This document shows, one piece after another, positions 43,694 through 52,393 of a DNA stretch of 64,000 nt. The position numbers and the translations under genes are program-made. Under the pieces are notes generated by a model. That model had not been told where the DNA came from. It saw only the letters and a program-made list of their open reading frames with translations, and ran no database searches. This DNA comes from Pseudonocardiales bacterium (GTDB lineage Bacteria > Actinomycetota > Actinomycetes > Mycobacteriales > Pseudonocardiaceae): the NCBI GenBank assembly GCA_023252195.1, contig JAHEXI010000009.1, positions 62,001 to 126,000 of the forward strand, given 5' to 3'. Position 1 is the first letter of the stretch. Every line of letters begins with the position of its first letter.

Positions 43694-44905
43694 ATGCGAA
43701 CTCTGTTCACGGTCCAGCCGTCCATCGGGCACTTGCACCCACTGATCCCCGTGGCCAACGCCTTGGCCGCTGCCGGCCACGAAGTGGCTATCTGCTCGGC
43801 GACGTCATTTCGTTGCGAGGTGGAAGCCTTCGGCCTCACTCACATCGACGCCGGCCTGGACTGGCTGGCTGAGGACATGTCCACGTGGGGGGCGTTCCCC
43901 GCCATGCCTCCGCCCGGACCGCAGTTCGCGGCGTTCGTTGTCACGGTCTTCGCCGGCATCACCACCGAGCGCATAGTTCCCGACCTGCTGGCCATCGCGG
44001 GGGACTGGGAACCGGACCTGATCGTCAGGGAGGGCATGGAGTACGGCGGCTGCATCGTGGCCGAACTCCAGGGCATCGCGCACGCCTCGGTAGCCGGCAA
44101 CGGTTATGCCGCCGTCGACTCACCGCAAGTGCGCTACTTCCCGGGTATCCGCAGCCTGGTGGCCGAGGCGATGGGCCATCATCGCGCCCGGTTCGGCCTG
44201 CCGCCCGATCCGAACGTACTCATGCCGTATCGGTATCTGCACCTGTGTTTCACCCCACCGCAGTGGGACGGAATCGATGTCCCCCGACCGGCGAACTCCC
44301 ACTTCCTACGCCATACCGACACGCTACGACCGGGAGCACAGCTGCCCGCGTGGGTGCGTCAGGTCCCTGATCGTCCGACGGTGTACGCCAGCCTCGGCAC
44401 CGTGTTCAACAAGACCCCCGGCGTCTTAGAGGCGATCATTCAGGGGCTCCGCGAGGAACCGGTCAACCTCATCGTCACGATCGGCTCTGATCAAGATCCT
44501 GCTCGCTTCGGACCCCAACCGCCGAACGTGCATCTGGTGACGTCCCTGCCCCAGCCGCAGCTGCTCCCGCGTTGCCAGCTGGTGGTGACCCACGGAGGGT
44601 TCAACAGCGTCAAAGAATGCTTGAGCGCAGGTGTTCCCATGGTTGTGGTTCCGATCACTGCGGACCAGCCCTACAACGCGGAGCGCTGCGCCGCACACGG
44701 GGTTGCCCGGGTCGTGGCCACCGGCGGTCGCACCGCCGAGGCGATCCGCGAAGCCGCCCGTGACGTCCTCACCGACCCGTGCTATCGACAGAACACCAGG
44801 CGTGTCCAGGAACAGATGCATGCCCTGCCGGGGCCCACGCACGTGGTGAAACTTCTTGAGACAGCCGCGCGGCAACCGGTCCGAACCGCACAATCAGCCC
44901 GCTGA
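43694..44905 (+). CDS. GT1 (UDP-sugar/macrolide-type) glycosyltransferase
   Basis: The 403-residue protein has the N-terminal acceptor domain (FTVQPSIGHLHPLIPVANAL) and a C-terminal donor-sugar domain with the GT1 motif THGGFNSVKECLSAGVPMVV followed by ITADQPYNAERCAAHGVA. The His-19-like catalytic residue lies in SIGHLHP. Such enzymes glycosylate small lipophilic acceptors. It is divergent from a TetR repressor, which suggests inducible detoxification or metabolite decoration. Confidence 0.92.
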   Translation: MRTLFTVQPSIGHLHPLIPVANALAAAGHEVAICSATSFRCEVEAFGLTHIDAGLDWLAEDMSTWGAFPAMPPPGPQFAAFVVTVFAGITTERIVPDLLAIAGDWEPDLIVREGMEYGGCIVAELQGIAHASVAGNGYAAVDSPQVRYFPGIRSLVAEAMGHHRARFGLPPDPNVLMPYRYLHLCFTPPQWDGIDVPRPANSHFLRHTDTLRPGAQLPAWVRQVPDRPTVYASLGTVFNKTPGVLEAIIQGLREEPVNLIVTIGSDQDPARFGPQPPNVHLVTSLPQPQLLPRCQLVVTHGGFNSVKECLSAGVPMVVVPITADQPYNAERCAAHGVARVVATGGRTAEAIREAARDVLTDPCYRQNTRRVQEQMHALPGPTHVVKLLETAARQPVRTAQSAR

Positions 44906-44921
44906 CGGTATAACTCGGGCT

Positions 44922-46283
44922 GTGACGAGGACCGCGCCACGCGAGCCGTCGATAGCTATGGATCGCGGGTTCCGCGCGGATCTGGTAGCCGTCGGGTGCG
45001 CCGTGCTGCTCGTTGCGGCAGCTGCCGTGATCGGCACCTGGCTGCTCGATCAAGGGGTGCCGCTGCACGTCGCCGCCCCGCCGTTGGGTGCCCAGTGGCT
45101 TCCGCACATCGGTCCAGGCACGGTCCCCGCGGTGCTGCTCGCGGCGCTCGTCGTGTTGCGCGGACCCGAGCTGGCTGCCCGGTTGCCCTGGCGGTCCCTG
45201 CTGGCGATCTCCGCGGTCACCGCGGCGGCGTGGACGATGTGCCTGGCCCTGATCGACGGGTGGCAGCGCGGGGTGGCTGATCGGCTGACCACCGACACCG
45301 AGTACTTGCACGACGTCCCGAGGGTCGGTGATGTCGGCACCATGCTGCGAACTTTCGCCGAACGGATACCCGGACTGCGGCCCGAGTCGTGGACCACGCA
45401 CGTCGCGGGGCATCCCCCGGGGGCGCTGCTGGTCTTCGTCGGCCTTGACCGGATCGGGCTGCCCGGCGGGGTGCCCGCCGCGCTGCTGTGCGTGGTAGTC
45501 GGTTCGACGGCTGCGGTCGCGGTGGCGGTCACACTGCGGGCTCTGGGCGCCGACGCCGCCGCCCGGGTCGCGTTGCCGTTCGGGGTGCTGCTGCCTGGCG
45601 CGATCTGGATCGGCGTGTCCGCGGACGGCCTGTTCGCCGGGGTGCTGGCCTGGGGGGTGGCTCTGCTGGCCGTCGGCGCCACCCGGCAACGGCTCGACAT
45701 CACGGCTATTACCGCGTCCGCAGCCGGTGGGTTGCTGCTGGGCGCGACCCTGTTCCTGTCCTACGGCCTCGTGTTGGCGGGGCTGCTCCCGGTGGCCGTC
45801 GCGGTCGCCGCTCGCCGGGTCGCCCCGCTGCTGGTGGCCGGCGCAGGGGTGGCGGCGGTGGTGGCCGCCTTCGCCGCCGCGGGCTTCTGGTGGCTCGACG
45901 GCTACCGGCAGGTCACCTTTCGCTACTACCAGCCGGGGGAGTACGGGCTGGTGCGCCCGTACGGCTACTGGGTGTGGGCCGACCTGGCGTGCCTGGTGGT
46001 GGTGCTCGGGCCGGCCGGGGTGGCGGGGCTGCGGCGGGTATTCACGCCGGGGCAGGGTCAGCCGCGCATTCTGCTGCTGGTGTGCGCGGCGGCCGCGGTG
46101 GCGGTGCTGGTCGCTGACCTTTCCGGGTTGAGCAAGGCGGAGGTGGAACGGATCTGGCTGCCGTTCGCGGTCTGGCTGGTTGCCGCGGCCGGGCTGCTTC
46201 CGGCACGGCAGGCACGCTGGTGGTTGGCCGGTCAGGTGGTGGTCGCGCTGGCCGTGAACCACCTGCTGCTCACGACGTGGTGA
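44922..46283 (+). CDS. Multi-pass membrane protein, GT-C-like glycosyltransferase
   Basis: I chose GTG 44922, though ATG 44958 is equally possible. About 11 hydrophobic segments span the roughly 450 residues. The first loop (around ERIPGLRPESWTTHVAGHPP) resembles the acidic/His loop of GT-C mannosyl- or arabinosyl-type transferases, and the helix pattern agrees. These use polyprenyl-phosphate sugars outside the membrane. The gene starts 17 bases after the GT1 gene and overlaps the convergent epimerase by 14 bases. Confidence 0.72.
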   Translation: MTRTAPREPSIAMDRGFRADLVAVGCAVLLVAAAAVIGTWLLDQGVPLHVAAPPLGAQWLPHIGPGTVPAVLLAALVVLRGPELAARLPWRSLLAISAVTAAAWTMCLALIDGWQRGVADRLTTDTEYLHDVPRVGDVGTMLRTFAERIPGLRPESWTTHVAGHPPGALLVFVGLDRIGLPGGVPAALLCVVVGSTAAVAVAVTLRALGADAAARVALPFGVLLPGAIWIGVSADGLFAGVLAWGVALLAVGATRQRLDITAITASAAGGLLLGATLFLSYGLVLAGLLPVAVAVAARRVAPLLVAGAGVAAVVAAFAAAGFWWLDGYRQVTFRYYQPGEYGLVRPYGYWVWADLACLVVVLGPAGVAGLRRVFTPGQGQPRILLLVCAAAAVAVLVADLSGLSKAEVERIWLPFAVWLVAAAGLLPARQARWWLAGQVVVALAVNHLLLTTW

Positions 46284-47343
46284 CCGGCTCGCGCAGCGGG
46301 TCGGTGGCGAATCGGGCGACGCCCTCGGCGAAAGACACTTGGGCTCGGTAACCCAGCAGCTCGGCGGCCCGGGCGGGGTCAGCGGTCACATGCCGCACAT
46401 CGCCGGGCCGGGCGCCACCGACGATCTGCGGGGCTGGCCCGCTCATCGCTCGGGCCAGCTCGGTGGCCAGCTCACCGACGGTGTGCGGGTGCCCGGAACA
46501 GACGTTGACCGGTACGCACCGCCCGAAAGGCGGTTCAGTGGACAGCGCCAGCGCGTTGGCGCGGGCGACGTCGGACACGTGCACGAAATCCCGGCGTTGC
46601 CGTCCATCTTCCATCACCTGCGGTGCCGCACCACGCGCCAACGCCGACCGGAAGATCGACGCCACCCCGGCGTAGGGGGTGTCGCGCGGCATCCGGGAGC
46701 CGTAGACGTTGTGATAGCGCAGCGCCCAGACGCCCCCACCGGTCTGCCGGGCCCACGCCGCAGCGAGGTGCTCCTGGGACAGCTTGGTGGCGGCGTAGGT
46801 GCTGCGCGGATCCAGCGGGGCGTCCTCACCCACCAGCTGCGGCTCCAGATCGGCGTCGCAGTGCGGGCAGTGCACCTCGTATCGTCGCGCGGCGATGTCC
46901 TCGGCTCGCCGGGGTGGGGCCGGCACCACGCCGTGAGACGGGCAGGCGTAGCGGCCTTCCCCGTAGACCACCATCGAGCTGGCCAGCACCAGCCGGTGCA
47001 GCCCCGCTCTGTGCATCGCGGCCAGCAGCACCGCGGTGCCGAGGTCGTTGTTGGCGGTGTAGTCGGGGGCGTCTGAGGGATCCAGGCCGTGCCCGACCAT
47101 CGCCGCCTGGTGGCACACTGCGTCCACCTCGGGCAGCAGCCGGCCCAGCAGCTCTCCGTCCCGGACGTCGCCGCGGACCAGCTCGTGATGCGACACCCAC
47201 TCCGGCAGCGCACTGCAGCCGTGTGCCTGCGGCAGGAATGCATCCAGCAGCAGCACTGAATGCCCGTCGGCGGAGAGCAGGTCGGCGACGTGCGAGCCGA
47301 TGAAACCCGCGCCGCCGGTGATCAGGATTCGCACGCCGCGCAC
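46270..47343 (-). CDS. NAD-dependent sugar epimerase/dehydratase with Cys motif
   Basis: The 357-residue extended SDR has GGAGFIGSH (NAD binding) and the catalytic YAATK. A CPHCDADLEPQLVGEDAPLD insert with an additional upstream Cys (YACPSHG) resembles a small zinc site known in some actinobacterial epimerases. It probably makes a nucleotide sugar for the neighbouring transferases. Its start lies seven bases from the stop of the YVTN lipoprotein gene. Confidence 0.88.
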   Translation of the reverse strand: MRGVRILITGGAGFIGSHVADLLSADGHSVLLLDAFLPQAHGCSALPEWVSHHELVRGDVRDGELLGRLLPEVDAVCHQAAMVGHGLDPSDAPDYTANNDLGTAVLLAAMHRAGLHRLVLASSMVVYGEGRYACPSHGVVPAPPRRAEDIAARRYEVHCPHCDADLEPQLVGEDAPLDPRSTYAATKLSQEHLAAAWARQTGGGVWALRYHNVYGSRMPRDTPYAGVASIFRSALARGAAPQVMEDGRQRRDFVHVSDVARANALALSTEPPFGRCVPVNVCSGHPHTVGELATELARAMSGPAPQIVGGARPGDVRHVTADPARAAELLGYRAQVSFAEGVARFATDPLREPVTTS

Positions 47344-47349
47344 GCTACG

Positions 47350-48360
47350 TCACGGCTCGATGATCTCCAGCACCCCCTCGTCGGTTCCGGTCACGAACAG
47401 CCGGCCGGTGGTGCTGTCCACGGCGACGGTGTTCGGTTGGCGGACCGTGGGCAGTGGGGTAGCCAGGACTGGTGTGTTGGCGTTGAGATTGAGCCCGATC
47501 ACCTCGTTGAGCGCGGTCAGGGTCACCCACAGCCGGTCGCGGACCGGGTCGTAGGCGATCCCGTAGGGCGTGCCGGGCAGGTCCACCCGACCGATCTGCC
47601 GGGGTGTCGGGCTCAGCTCGTAGAGCAGCACGGCGTTACCCCGGGTGTCGGTGACCGCCAGATGGCCGCGTTTGTCAGCGACGACATGGGTGGGCCCGGC
47701 CCCCGCCGGCAGCTCAGCCACCCGCTGCAGGCGCTGGGCGTCGTAGATGGTGAGGGTGTTCTCCCGGACGTCGACGAGGCCGACGAGGTCGCCGACGGCT
47801 GCCAACCCCGCTGGCTGGGTGACGTCGGTGAAGGTGTGCACGACCTGATCGCCGCGCACCGCGACCACGGTATGCCCGAGCTCGTTGGCCACGAACACGG
47901 TGCCGTTGGCGGCCTGGGTGGCATCATGCGGGACCGTGCCGGTGACCACGTGCGAGATTATCTCGCCACCGGGCAGCGCCACCCGCAGCAGTTGGTTCGA
48001 GCTCTCGTCCGGGACCAGCACCGGTCCGCCCGGTGCGGCCAGCTGCAGGTGCCGCAGCGTGCCGGGCAGCGACACCTTGCGCAGCACCGCGCCGGTATTG
48101 GCGTCCAGCAGGGTCAGCGCAGCCGGGTCGCGCACCCCGACGGCCACGATGTGGGTCTGTGGGTCGACCACCACCCCTTCCGGGGCGGTGCCGACCGGCA
48201 CCGTCCGCCCGGCTGGCGGTGCGTTGGGCACCGGAGCGGGGGCCGGCTCGGCCGCCGGTGGCAGCTGCGTTGCTGGGGGCGCCCCAGCCGGGGGAGCGGA
48301 GCCACACCCCGCGATCACGGCAGCAGCGAGGACGGTTACGGAGATCCAGCGAGGGCGCAC
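47350..48360 (-). CDS. YVTN/YncE-type beta-propeller lipoprotein
   Basis: GTG 48360 opens a signal peptide with lipobox (VTVLAAAVIAGC); a longer frame overlaps the VapC gene. After a Pro/Ala linker, six or seven propeller repeats follow (VPVGTAPEGVVVDPQTHIVA, GTVFVANELGHTVVAVRGDQ, TVAVDSTTGRLFVTGTDEGV). It is about 336 residues and surface-exposed. The last repeat is complete. It precedes the epimerase gene and may be part of a cell-surface glycan locus. Confidence 0.86.
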   Translation of the reverse strand: MRPRWISVTVLAAAVIAGCGSAPPAGAPPATQLPPAAEPAPAPVPNAPPAGRTVPVGTAPEGVVVDPQTHIVAVGVRDPAALTLLDANTGAVLRKVSLPGTLRHLQLAAPGGPVLVPDESSNQLLRVALPGGEIISHVVTGTVPHDATQAANGTVFVANELGHTVVAVRGDQVVHTFTDVTQPAGLAAVGDLVGLVDVRENTLTIYDAQRLQRVAELPAGAGPTHVVADKRGHLAVTDTRGNAVLLYELSPTPRQIGRVDLPGTPYGIAYDPVRDRLWVTLTALNEVIGLNLNANTPVLATPLPTVRQPNTVAVDSTTGRLFVTGTDEGVLEIIEP

Positions 48361-48373
48361 GCCGGGTGATTCT

Positions 48374-48787
48374 TCAGCGCCCGGTACGACGCTGCTCCGG
48401 CGGCCCGTAAACATAAGGCGCGCGGAGGTGCTCGAACATGGGAAAGTGCCGTACGTTGGTCGTCACCAGGTCGGCGCCCACCACGGATACGGTGCCGGCA
48501 AGCAGATAGTCGACGACCCCGATCCCCGAATGGCTGCGCCGGTAAGAGCGCGCATACTCGCCAGCGCGGCGCGTCACGTCTTCGGTCACCGGGACCCAGT
48601 CGAGCACGGAGAAGAAGTTCTCGAGGCGATCGTGCTCGTCGGGTCGGGCGCCCGCTAGCAGCTCGAAGCGGGTGAGTTCGCTGGCCACCACCGACTCGTG
48701 GGCACGAACAAGGTCTTCGAGCAGTGCCGTCGCTGGGCCATAGCCACGCAGATGGTCGACGGCCACCGAGGTGTCGAGCAGCTTCAC
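48374..48787 (-). CDS. vapC: VapC-type PIN-domain toxin
   Basis: The 137-residue PIN domain has all acidic positions: LLDTSVAVD at the start, ELTRFELLAG, the late Asp of GIGVVDYLLAGT, and the end LVTTNVRHFPMF. VapC toxins are Mg2+-dependent RNases that cut tRNA or rRNA. Its start overlaps the stop of the antitoxin gene by four bases, the standard vapBC arrangement. Confidence 0.92.
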   Translation of the reverse strand: MKLLDTSVAVDHLRGYGPATALLEDLVRAHESVVASELTRFELLAGARPDEHDRLENFFSVLDWVPVTEDVTRRAGEYARSYRRSHSGIGVVDYLLAGTVSVVGADLVTTNVRHFPMFEHLRAPYVYGPPEQRRTGR

Positions 48788-49062
48788 TGCAAGCCGACCT
48801 GCTCCAAGCGCTCGCCGAGGTCGCTACGCAACCCCTCAACATAGTCGGCGCCGGTGCCGGACCGATCGCTCCAAGTCCCGGCCGACGCGCGCAGGGCGGC
48901 AAGACGACGCTCCGCAGTCTCGGCCCCGTACTGGCTGCGCACTGCCCGACGAATCAGCTCCGAGCGGGACGCACCCGTCCGCGCCGCTTCCTGGATCAAC
49001 AGCGCTACCTCATCGTCGTCAAGATAGATCTGCGTTCGATGCACGACATCATCATACATCAC
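48784..49062 (-). CDS. vapB: VapB-type ribbon-helix-helix antitoxin
   Basis: The 92-residue protein has an N-terminal ribbon-helix-helix (RTQIYLDDDEVALLIQEAAR then TGASRSELIRRAV) and an acidic C-terminal toxin-binding tail. It precedes vapC with a four-base overlap and should repress its own promoter. Confidence 0.92.
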   Translation of the reverse strand: MMYDDVVHRTQIYLDDDEVALLIQEAARTGASRSELIRRAVRSQYGAETAERRLAALRASAGTWSDRSGTGADYVEGLRSDLGERLEQVGLQ

Positions 49063-49109
49063 GCGACGTCACATGTGTCCACCCGTCAGCGCCACGACGC
49101 TCCCATGGG

Positions 49110-50030
49110 TCAGGCGAGGTGTCGGTAGTCGTCGGCAACTCGAGTGAACACCTGTGCTGCCTGGTCGGCGAACACCGCGACTTGCTCAAGCTCGGCGAAT
49201 CGGCGGTCGTAGGCGGCTACCTCTGCCGAGTCGGTGATGAAGGCCGTGCCCGATTCGGTGCCAACGATCACGGTATGGGTGTCGTAGAGATGGAAGGCGT
49301 GCCGGGCGTGCATGGTGAGCGGCCGGTCCCAGGGGATGACCCCGAGCCGCAGATTCGGGTGGCGGGTGAGTCCGGCTAGATGGTCGAGCTGGTCGGCCAT
49401 GATGGTGGCGCTGCCGATGTGCCAGCGCAGCGCGCCCTCAGCGTGCAGCAGCGTGAAGCGCCGTCCGGTGTCCAGGATGGCCTGGCGTTCCTGACGGGAC
49501 TCGGCGAGTTTGTGCAGCGCCGGCCCGCTCACCCTGCCGGACATCATCGCCCGCGCGTAGTCGACGGTTTGGACCAAGCCGATGACCATGGCCGGCTGGA
49601 AGCCGCGGATCAGTGCGGAGGACTGCTCGATACGTCCGATCCGTTCCTGCATCTCCCGTGGCCGCTGGAGCACGATCCGGGCAGAGGTGGTGCCTTCTTG
49701 CAGGTCTCGGGCGGTCGCTTGCAGCGCGGCGCGCACGTCGGCGGGAGCTCGATATGCTTTGCAGAGGGCGGTCACTTCCCTGACGGTGGGTGCGCGACGC
49801 CCGGTCTCCAGCCGCGACACGGTTGATTGGGACAGGTTGGCCCGCCGGGCGGCTTCGAAACCGGACAGGCCAGCGTCGTGCCGGAGGCGGCGCAGGGTCG
49901 TCGCGAGTTCGGGATGGGTGTCGCTGCTGCTCAAGCTGGTCCGCAGTGTCGTCAGGCCGCTCGGTGCGCCGAGCGGTGGTGCTGTGGATGGCCGTTCCAC
50001 CAGGTGGCGAAGTCTATGCCCAACTCCCAT
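49110..50030 (-). CDS. XRE-family regulator with DUF5753 (first copy)
   Basis: A helix-turn-helix (LRRLRHDAGLSGFEAARRAN then LSQSTVSRLETGRR) is followed by a DUF5753 ligand domain (LIRGFQPAMVIGLVQTVDYA...HIGSATIMADQLDHLA). The only ATG (50030) lies inside the DUF6879 gene; a TTG near 49938 or a CTG near 49950 could be the real start. In actinomycetes these regulators usually pair with DUF397; here the partner is a DUF6879 protein. Confidence 0.85.
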   Translation of the reverse strand: MGVGHRLRHLVERPSTAPPLGAPSGLTTLRTSLSSSDTHPELATTLRRLRHDAGLSGFEAARRANLSQSTVSRLETGRRAPTVREVTALCKAYRAPADVRAALQATARDLQEGTTSARIVLQRPREMQERIGRIEQSSALIRGFQPAMVIGLVQTVDYARAMMSGRVSGPALHKLAESRQERQAILDTGRRFTLLHAEGALRWHIGSATIMADQLDHLAGLTRHPNLRLGVIPWDRPLTMHARHAFHLYDTHTVIVGTESGTAFITDSAEVAAYDRRFAELEQVAVFADQAAQVFTRVADDYRHLA

Positions 50031-50518
50031 GAGATCCTCGCCCCGGAGCGGTGCTCGGCAACCTGATCAGGGTCGAGGACCTCCGCGGCGCGGAACTGGC
50101 CGTCGGGCTGGTAGTGCATTGCCACGACCTCGCGGCCGTCGATGAGCCAGAAGTCCCCAGCTATGCGAGTCAGTTCCCGGGGCAACGATGTGTGGGCGAG
50201 GTCTATGACTCGGATGATCTCCCCGGCCTGGGAGTTGAGTGCGTAACCCCATTCGCAGGCGTATCGCTCATAGTCGGTGATCGGGTCGTGGATGATCCGC
50301 ACCCGGCGGCGGGGCCTGCCTTGGTCGGCCCATTCACGCAGGGTGTCCAGCCAGGGCTGCTTGCGTTCGAGTGTGGGTGCGTCGGCGCCGTCGAGGTAGC
50401 GGCGGTAGTCCGATCCGTCCGAGGCCACCTCGTATGCGGGGAGGGTTTCCCAGCGGAACAGATCATCGGTGGTGGTCTCGAGTACTTGCCTGAGTTGGGA
50501 CAAGTCGAGGAGGGTCAC
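49952..50518 (-). CDS. DUF6879-family protein
   Basis: Starting at GTG 50518 behind AGGAGGT the product has 188 residues. Typical segments are DLFRWETLPAYEVASDGSDY, RRRVRIIHDPITDYERYACE and WGYALNSQAGEIIRVIDLAH, ending FWLIDGREVVAMHYQPDGQF. The family accompanies XRE regulators in actinomycetes and is of unknown function; a sensor or partner role is inferred. It overlaps both neighbours on the same strand. Confidence 0.85.
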   Translation of the reverse strand: MTLLDLSQLRQVLETTTDDLFRWETLPAYEVASDGSDYRRYLDGADAPTLERKQPWLDTLREWADQGRPRRRVRIIHDPITDYERYACEWGYALNSQAGEIIRVIDLAHTSLPRELTRIAGDFWLIDGREVVAMHYQPDGQFRAAEVLDPDQVAEHRSGARISWELGIDFATWWNGHPQHHRSAHRAA

Positions 50519-51009
50519 GCTGGTACCTCCTGCGTGATCGGGTTCGCGGGCTGGCAGAGATGGATCTCGACGGCGGCCTCTCCGATTGGCAGCCGGAGTG
50601 TGGCCAGCGCCTCCGGGTCGGTGACCGCAGTTCCACGGACCACGACGGTGCCGTGCTCTGTGGAACATAGGGTTGGGCCGCTGATGGCGAGACCCGCGCA
50701 CAGAGCAAAGGGGACCTCAACCGCGGTTACCCCGGGGGCCATGGTGTGTACGCCCAGTGCCTCCGGGTCGGTGACCAGGTAGCCCTGGACTACAGCCGTG
50801 CCGCGATCGGTCGAGTAAAGAGTCGGGCAGCTTTCGGTGTCGGGGCAGTCCCGCCATTGCCGGGTCAGTCGCATCGACAGGGCCTCTTCGGTGTATTGGA
50901 TGCTCGCTCCCGGTGTGGTCTGACACCAACCGGTAGTCAATCCATCTGGGAATATCGAGGTAGAATCCATCTCAACAGACCACTTGTGGTATTCCCAAGA
51001 TAATTGCAT
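50515..51009 (-). CDS. Hypothetical protein with two copies of a 55-residue module
   Basis: The 164-residue protein contains the same module twice: CPTLYSTDRGTAVVQGYLVT then DPEAL, and GPTLCSTEHGTVVVRGTAVT then DPEAL. The module is common as a single copy beside DUF6879 and XRE genes in actinomycetes. Its stop overlaps the start of the DUF6879 gene (GTGA-like, four bases). Function unknown. Confidence 0.75.
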   Translation of the reverse strand: MQLSWEYHKWSVEMDSTSIFPDGLTTGWCQTTPGASIQYTEEALSMRLTRQWRDCPDTESCPTLYSTDRGTAVVQGYLVTDPEALGVHTMAPGVTAVEVPFALCAGLAISGPTLCSTEHGTVVVRGTAVTDPEALATLRLPIGEAAVEIHLCQPANPITQEVPA

Positions 51010-51177
51010 AGTAGGCTGTGCTGATCGACCCGCCGAGGGAGGTCGTGCTCACCGTCGCGTGGGATCACCTCCCTGCCTCGGTCGGGTCCAGGTCAGTGCC
51101 ACGAAAGCTCAGACGGTCGTCCGTCTTGCCCATGGCGTGGCCGGCCGGCAGGTACCACCACGGAGACGAGAGGTCCA

Positions 51178-51411
51178 GTGACCCAGCTGCCAGAACAAGA
51201 CGGGCCGCACCGCCTGCCCTACGGCGAGCAGGAACGGTGCGCGGTGGAGGGGCGCCGCATCGACGGCAGCGGTCAGTGCACCGTGATCGTCATCCGCGAC
51301 CGGAAGCGGCATGGTTGGGTGCTGTACCCGCACGGAGTGGCCGGTTTCGGGGTGCTCATCGACGACGCTGCCGCATACACACTTGCCGGCCGCATCGGCG
51401 GCCCCGCATGA
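51178..51411 (+). CDS. Hypothetical 77-residue protein upstream of graspetide genes
   Basis: The frame starts at GTG 51178 with GAGAGG upstream. It reads CTVIVIRDRKRHGWVLYPHG and VAGFGVLIDDAAAYTLAGRI. Two beta strands and a short helix are plausible. It lies upstream of the graspetide precursor in the same orientation and could belong to its operon. Not recognised. Confidence 0.6.
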   Translation: MTQLPEQDGPHRLPYGEQERCAVEGRRIDGSGQCTVIVIRDRKRHGWVLYPHGVAGFGVLIDDAAAYTLAGRIGGPA

Positions 51412-51504
51412 CTCAGCAGGACACGACCGGAGCGTCGCAACGTTATGTCCGATCGCGCAGCGTCCCACGTCGTGATCAATCCAGTAACGAGGAGGTACCT
51501 GTTC

Positions 51505-51879
51505 ATGTCCGGCGCCGATGCCCACCTGGCCACGACTGATCTGCCGATTGATCCATCGTTCGATGCTGACCCGATCGCACCGCACTCCGCGCAGTTCCCC
51601 CTGGGTCGTGTCGGCGGGCCGCCCGCTCACAGCAGGCCATCTGAATCCAGCGTGCGCCCGTGGGGGCTACGAGGGATGCGACCGACTCGCCACCAGGGCG
51701 ACCCCATTCGCGAAATGTTCGGCTACGACCACAACGCGCAGGTTGCCGTGGACGCCGATGGACGGTGCCTGCTCGCCGCAGATCCCTCGGCGAACAAGGT
51801 CTCCAGCAACGACGGGGACGAGGGGCCGTCAGAGGACTTCACCTACGACTTCTGCCCCGACTCGCCCCACCCGGTCTAG
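51505..51879 (+). CDS. ATP-grasp-modified RiPP (graspetide) precursor peptide
   Basis: The ATG at 51505 follows AGGAGGT. The 124-residue peptide has a family-type leader with QFPLGRVGGPPA (residues 30-41) and RPWGLRGMRP (51-60), then GYDHNAQVAVDADGR (73-87). The acidic, Ser-rich C-terminal core is KVSSNDGDEGPSEDFTYDFC and PDSPHPV (98-124). Ser, Thr, Asp and Glu residues in such cores are cross-linked through omega-esters by an ATP-grasp ligase. The ATP-grasp gene follows immediately. The core carries one Cys in an unusual FCPDSP context. The precursor is intact even though its maturation genes are damaged. Confidence 0.78.
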   Translation: MSGADAHLATTDLPIDPSFDADPIAPHSAQFPLGRVGGPPAHSRPSESSVRPWGLRGMRPTRHQGDPIREMFGYDHNAQVAVDADGRCLLAADPSANKVSSNDGDEGPSEDFTYDFCPDSPHPV

Positions 51880-52393
51880 ATGTCGGTCCTGATCCTGGCC
51901 GAGGACGTCGAAGACCATCACCAAGATCCTCGGCGCCAACACGATTCTGGAGGACGGTGTCCGCAAGGTCTGCTTCACCCGCGTCATCGGCGATACCGAC
52001 CTCGCCGACCTGCAGGGCATCCATGTCACCACGCACTTCTTCCAGCGGTGGGTACCCAAGGCGTACGAGGCGCGGATGATCGTCATCGGTGACCACATCA
52101 CCACCGCGGCCATCCGCGTCGGCAGCGCCGAGGGCTACATCGACTGGCGGGCCGACTACGAGGGCTTGTCCTATGACCTCGTTAACCCGCCCACCGACGT
52201 GCTGACCGGGGTGCGCGGACTCATGCGCGCGCTGGACCTGCGGTACGGGGCGCTGGATTTCGTCATCACCCCCGACGACGAATGGACCTTCCTTGAAGTC
52301 AGCGCGGGAGGCCAGTACGGCTGGATCGAAGACGCCACCGGAGCCCCCTTGACCGAGCAACTTGCCGATCTCCTCGCGAAAGGCACCCCGTGA
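51880..52393 (+). pseudogene. ATP-grasp ligase of the graspetide locus, internally deleted
   Basis: The ATG at 51880 directly follows the precursor stop. MSVLILAEDVED is the usual N-terminus of the ATP-grasp maturase. Within 40 bases the frame changes, and the sequence continues as TKILGANTILEDGVRKVCFT, VIGDHITTAAIRV, ALDFVITPDDEWTFLEVSAG and GQYGWIEDATGAPLTEQLAD, the C-terminal half. About 150 residues between, including the substrate-recognition and most ATP-binding segments, are missing. The join is at about 51912. The enzyme cannot work as read. Confidence 0.85.

Noticed and set aside
44769..46262. 497-codon minus-strand frame
   Set aside because: It is a His/Arg/Gln-rich shadow of the membrane protein on the plus strand with no recognisable domain.
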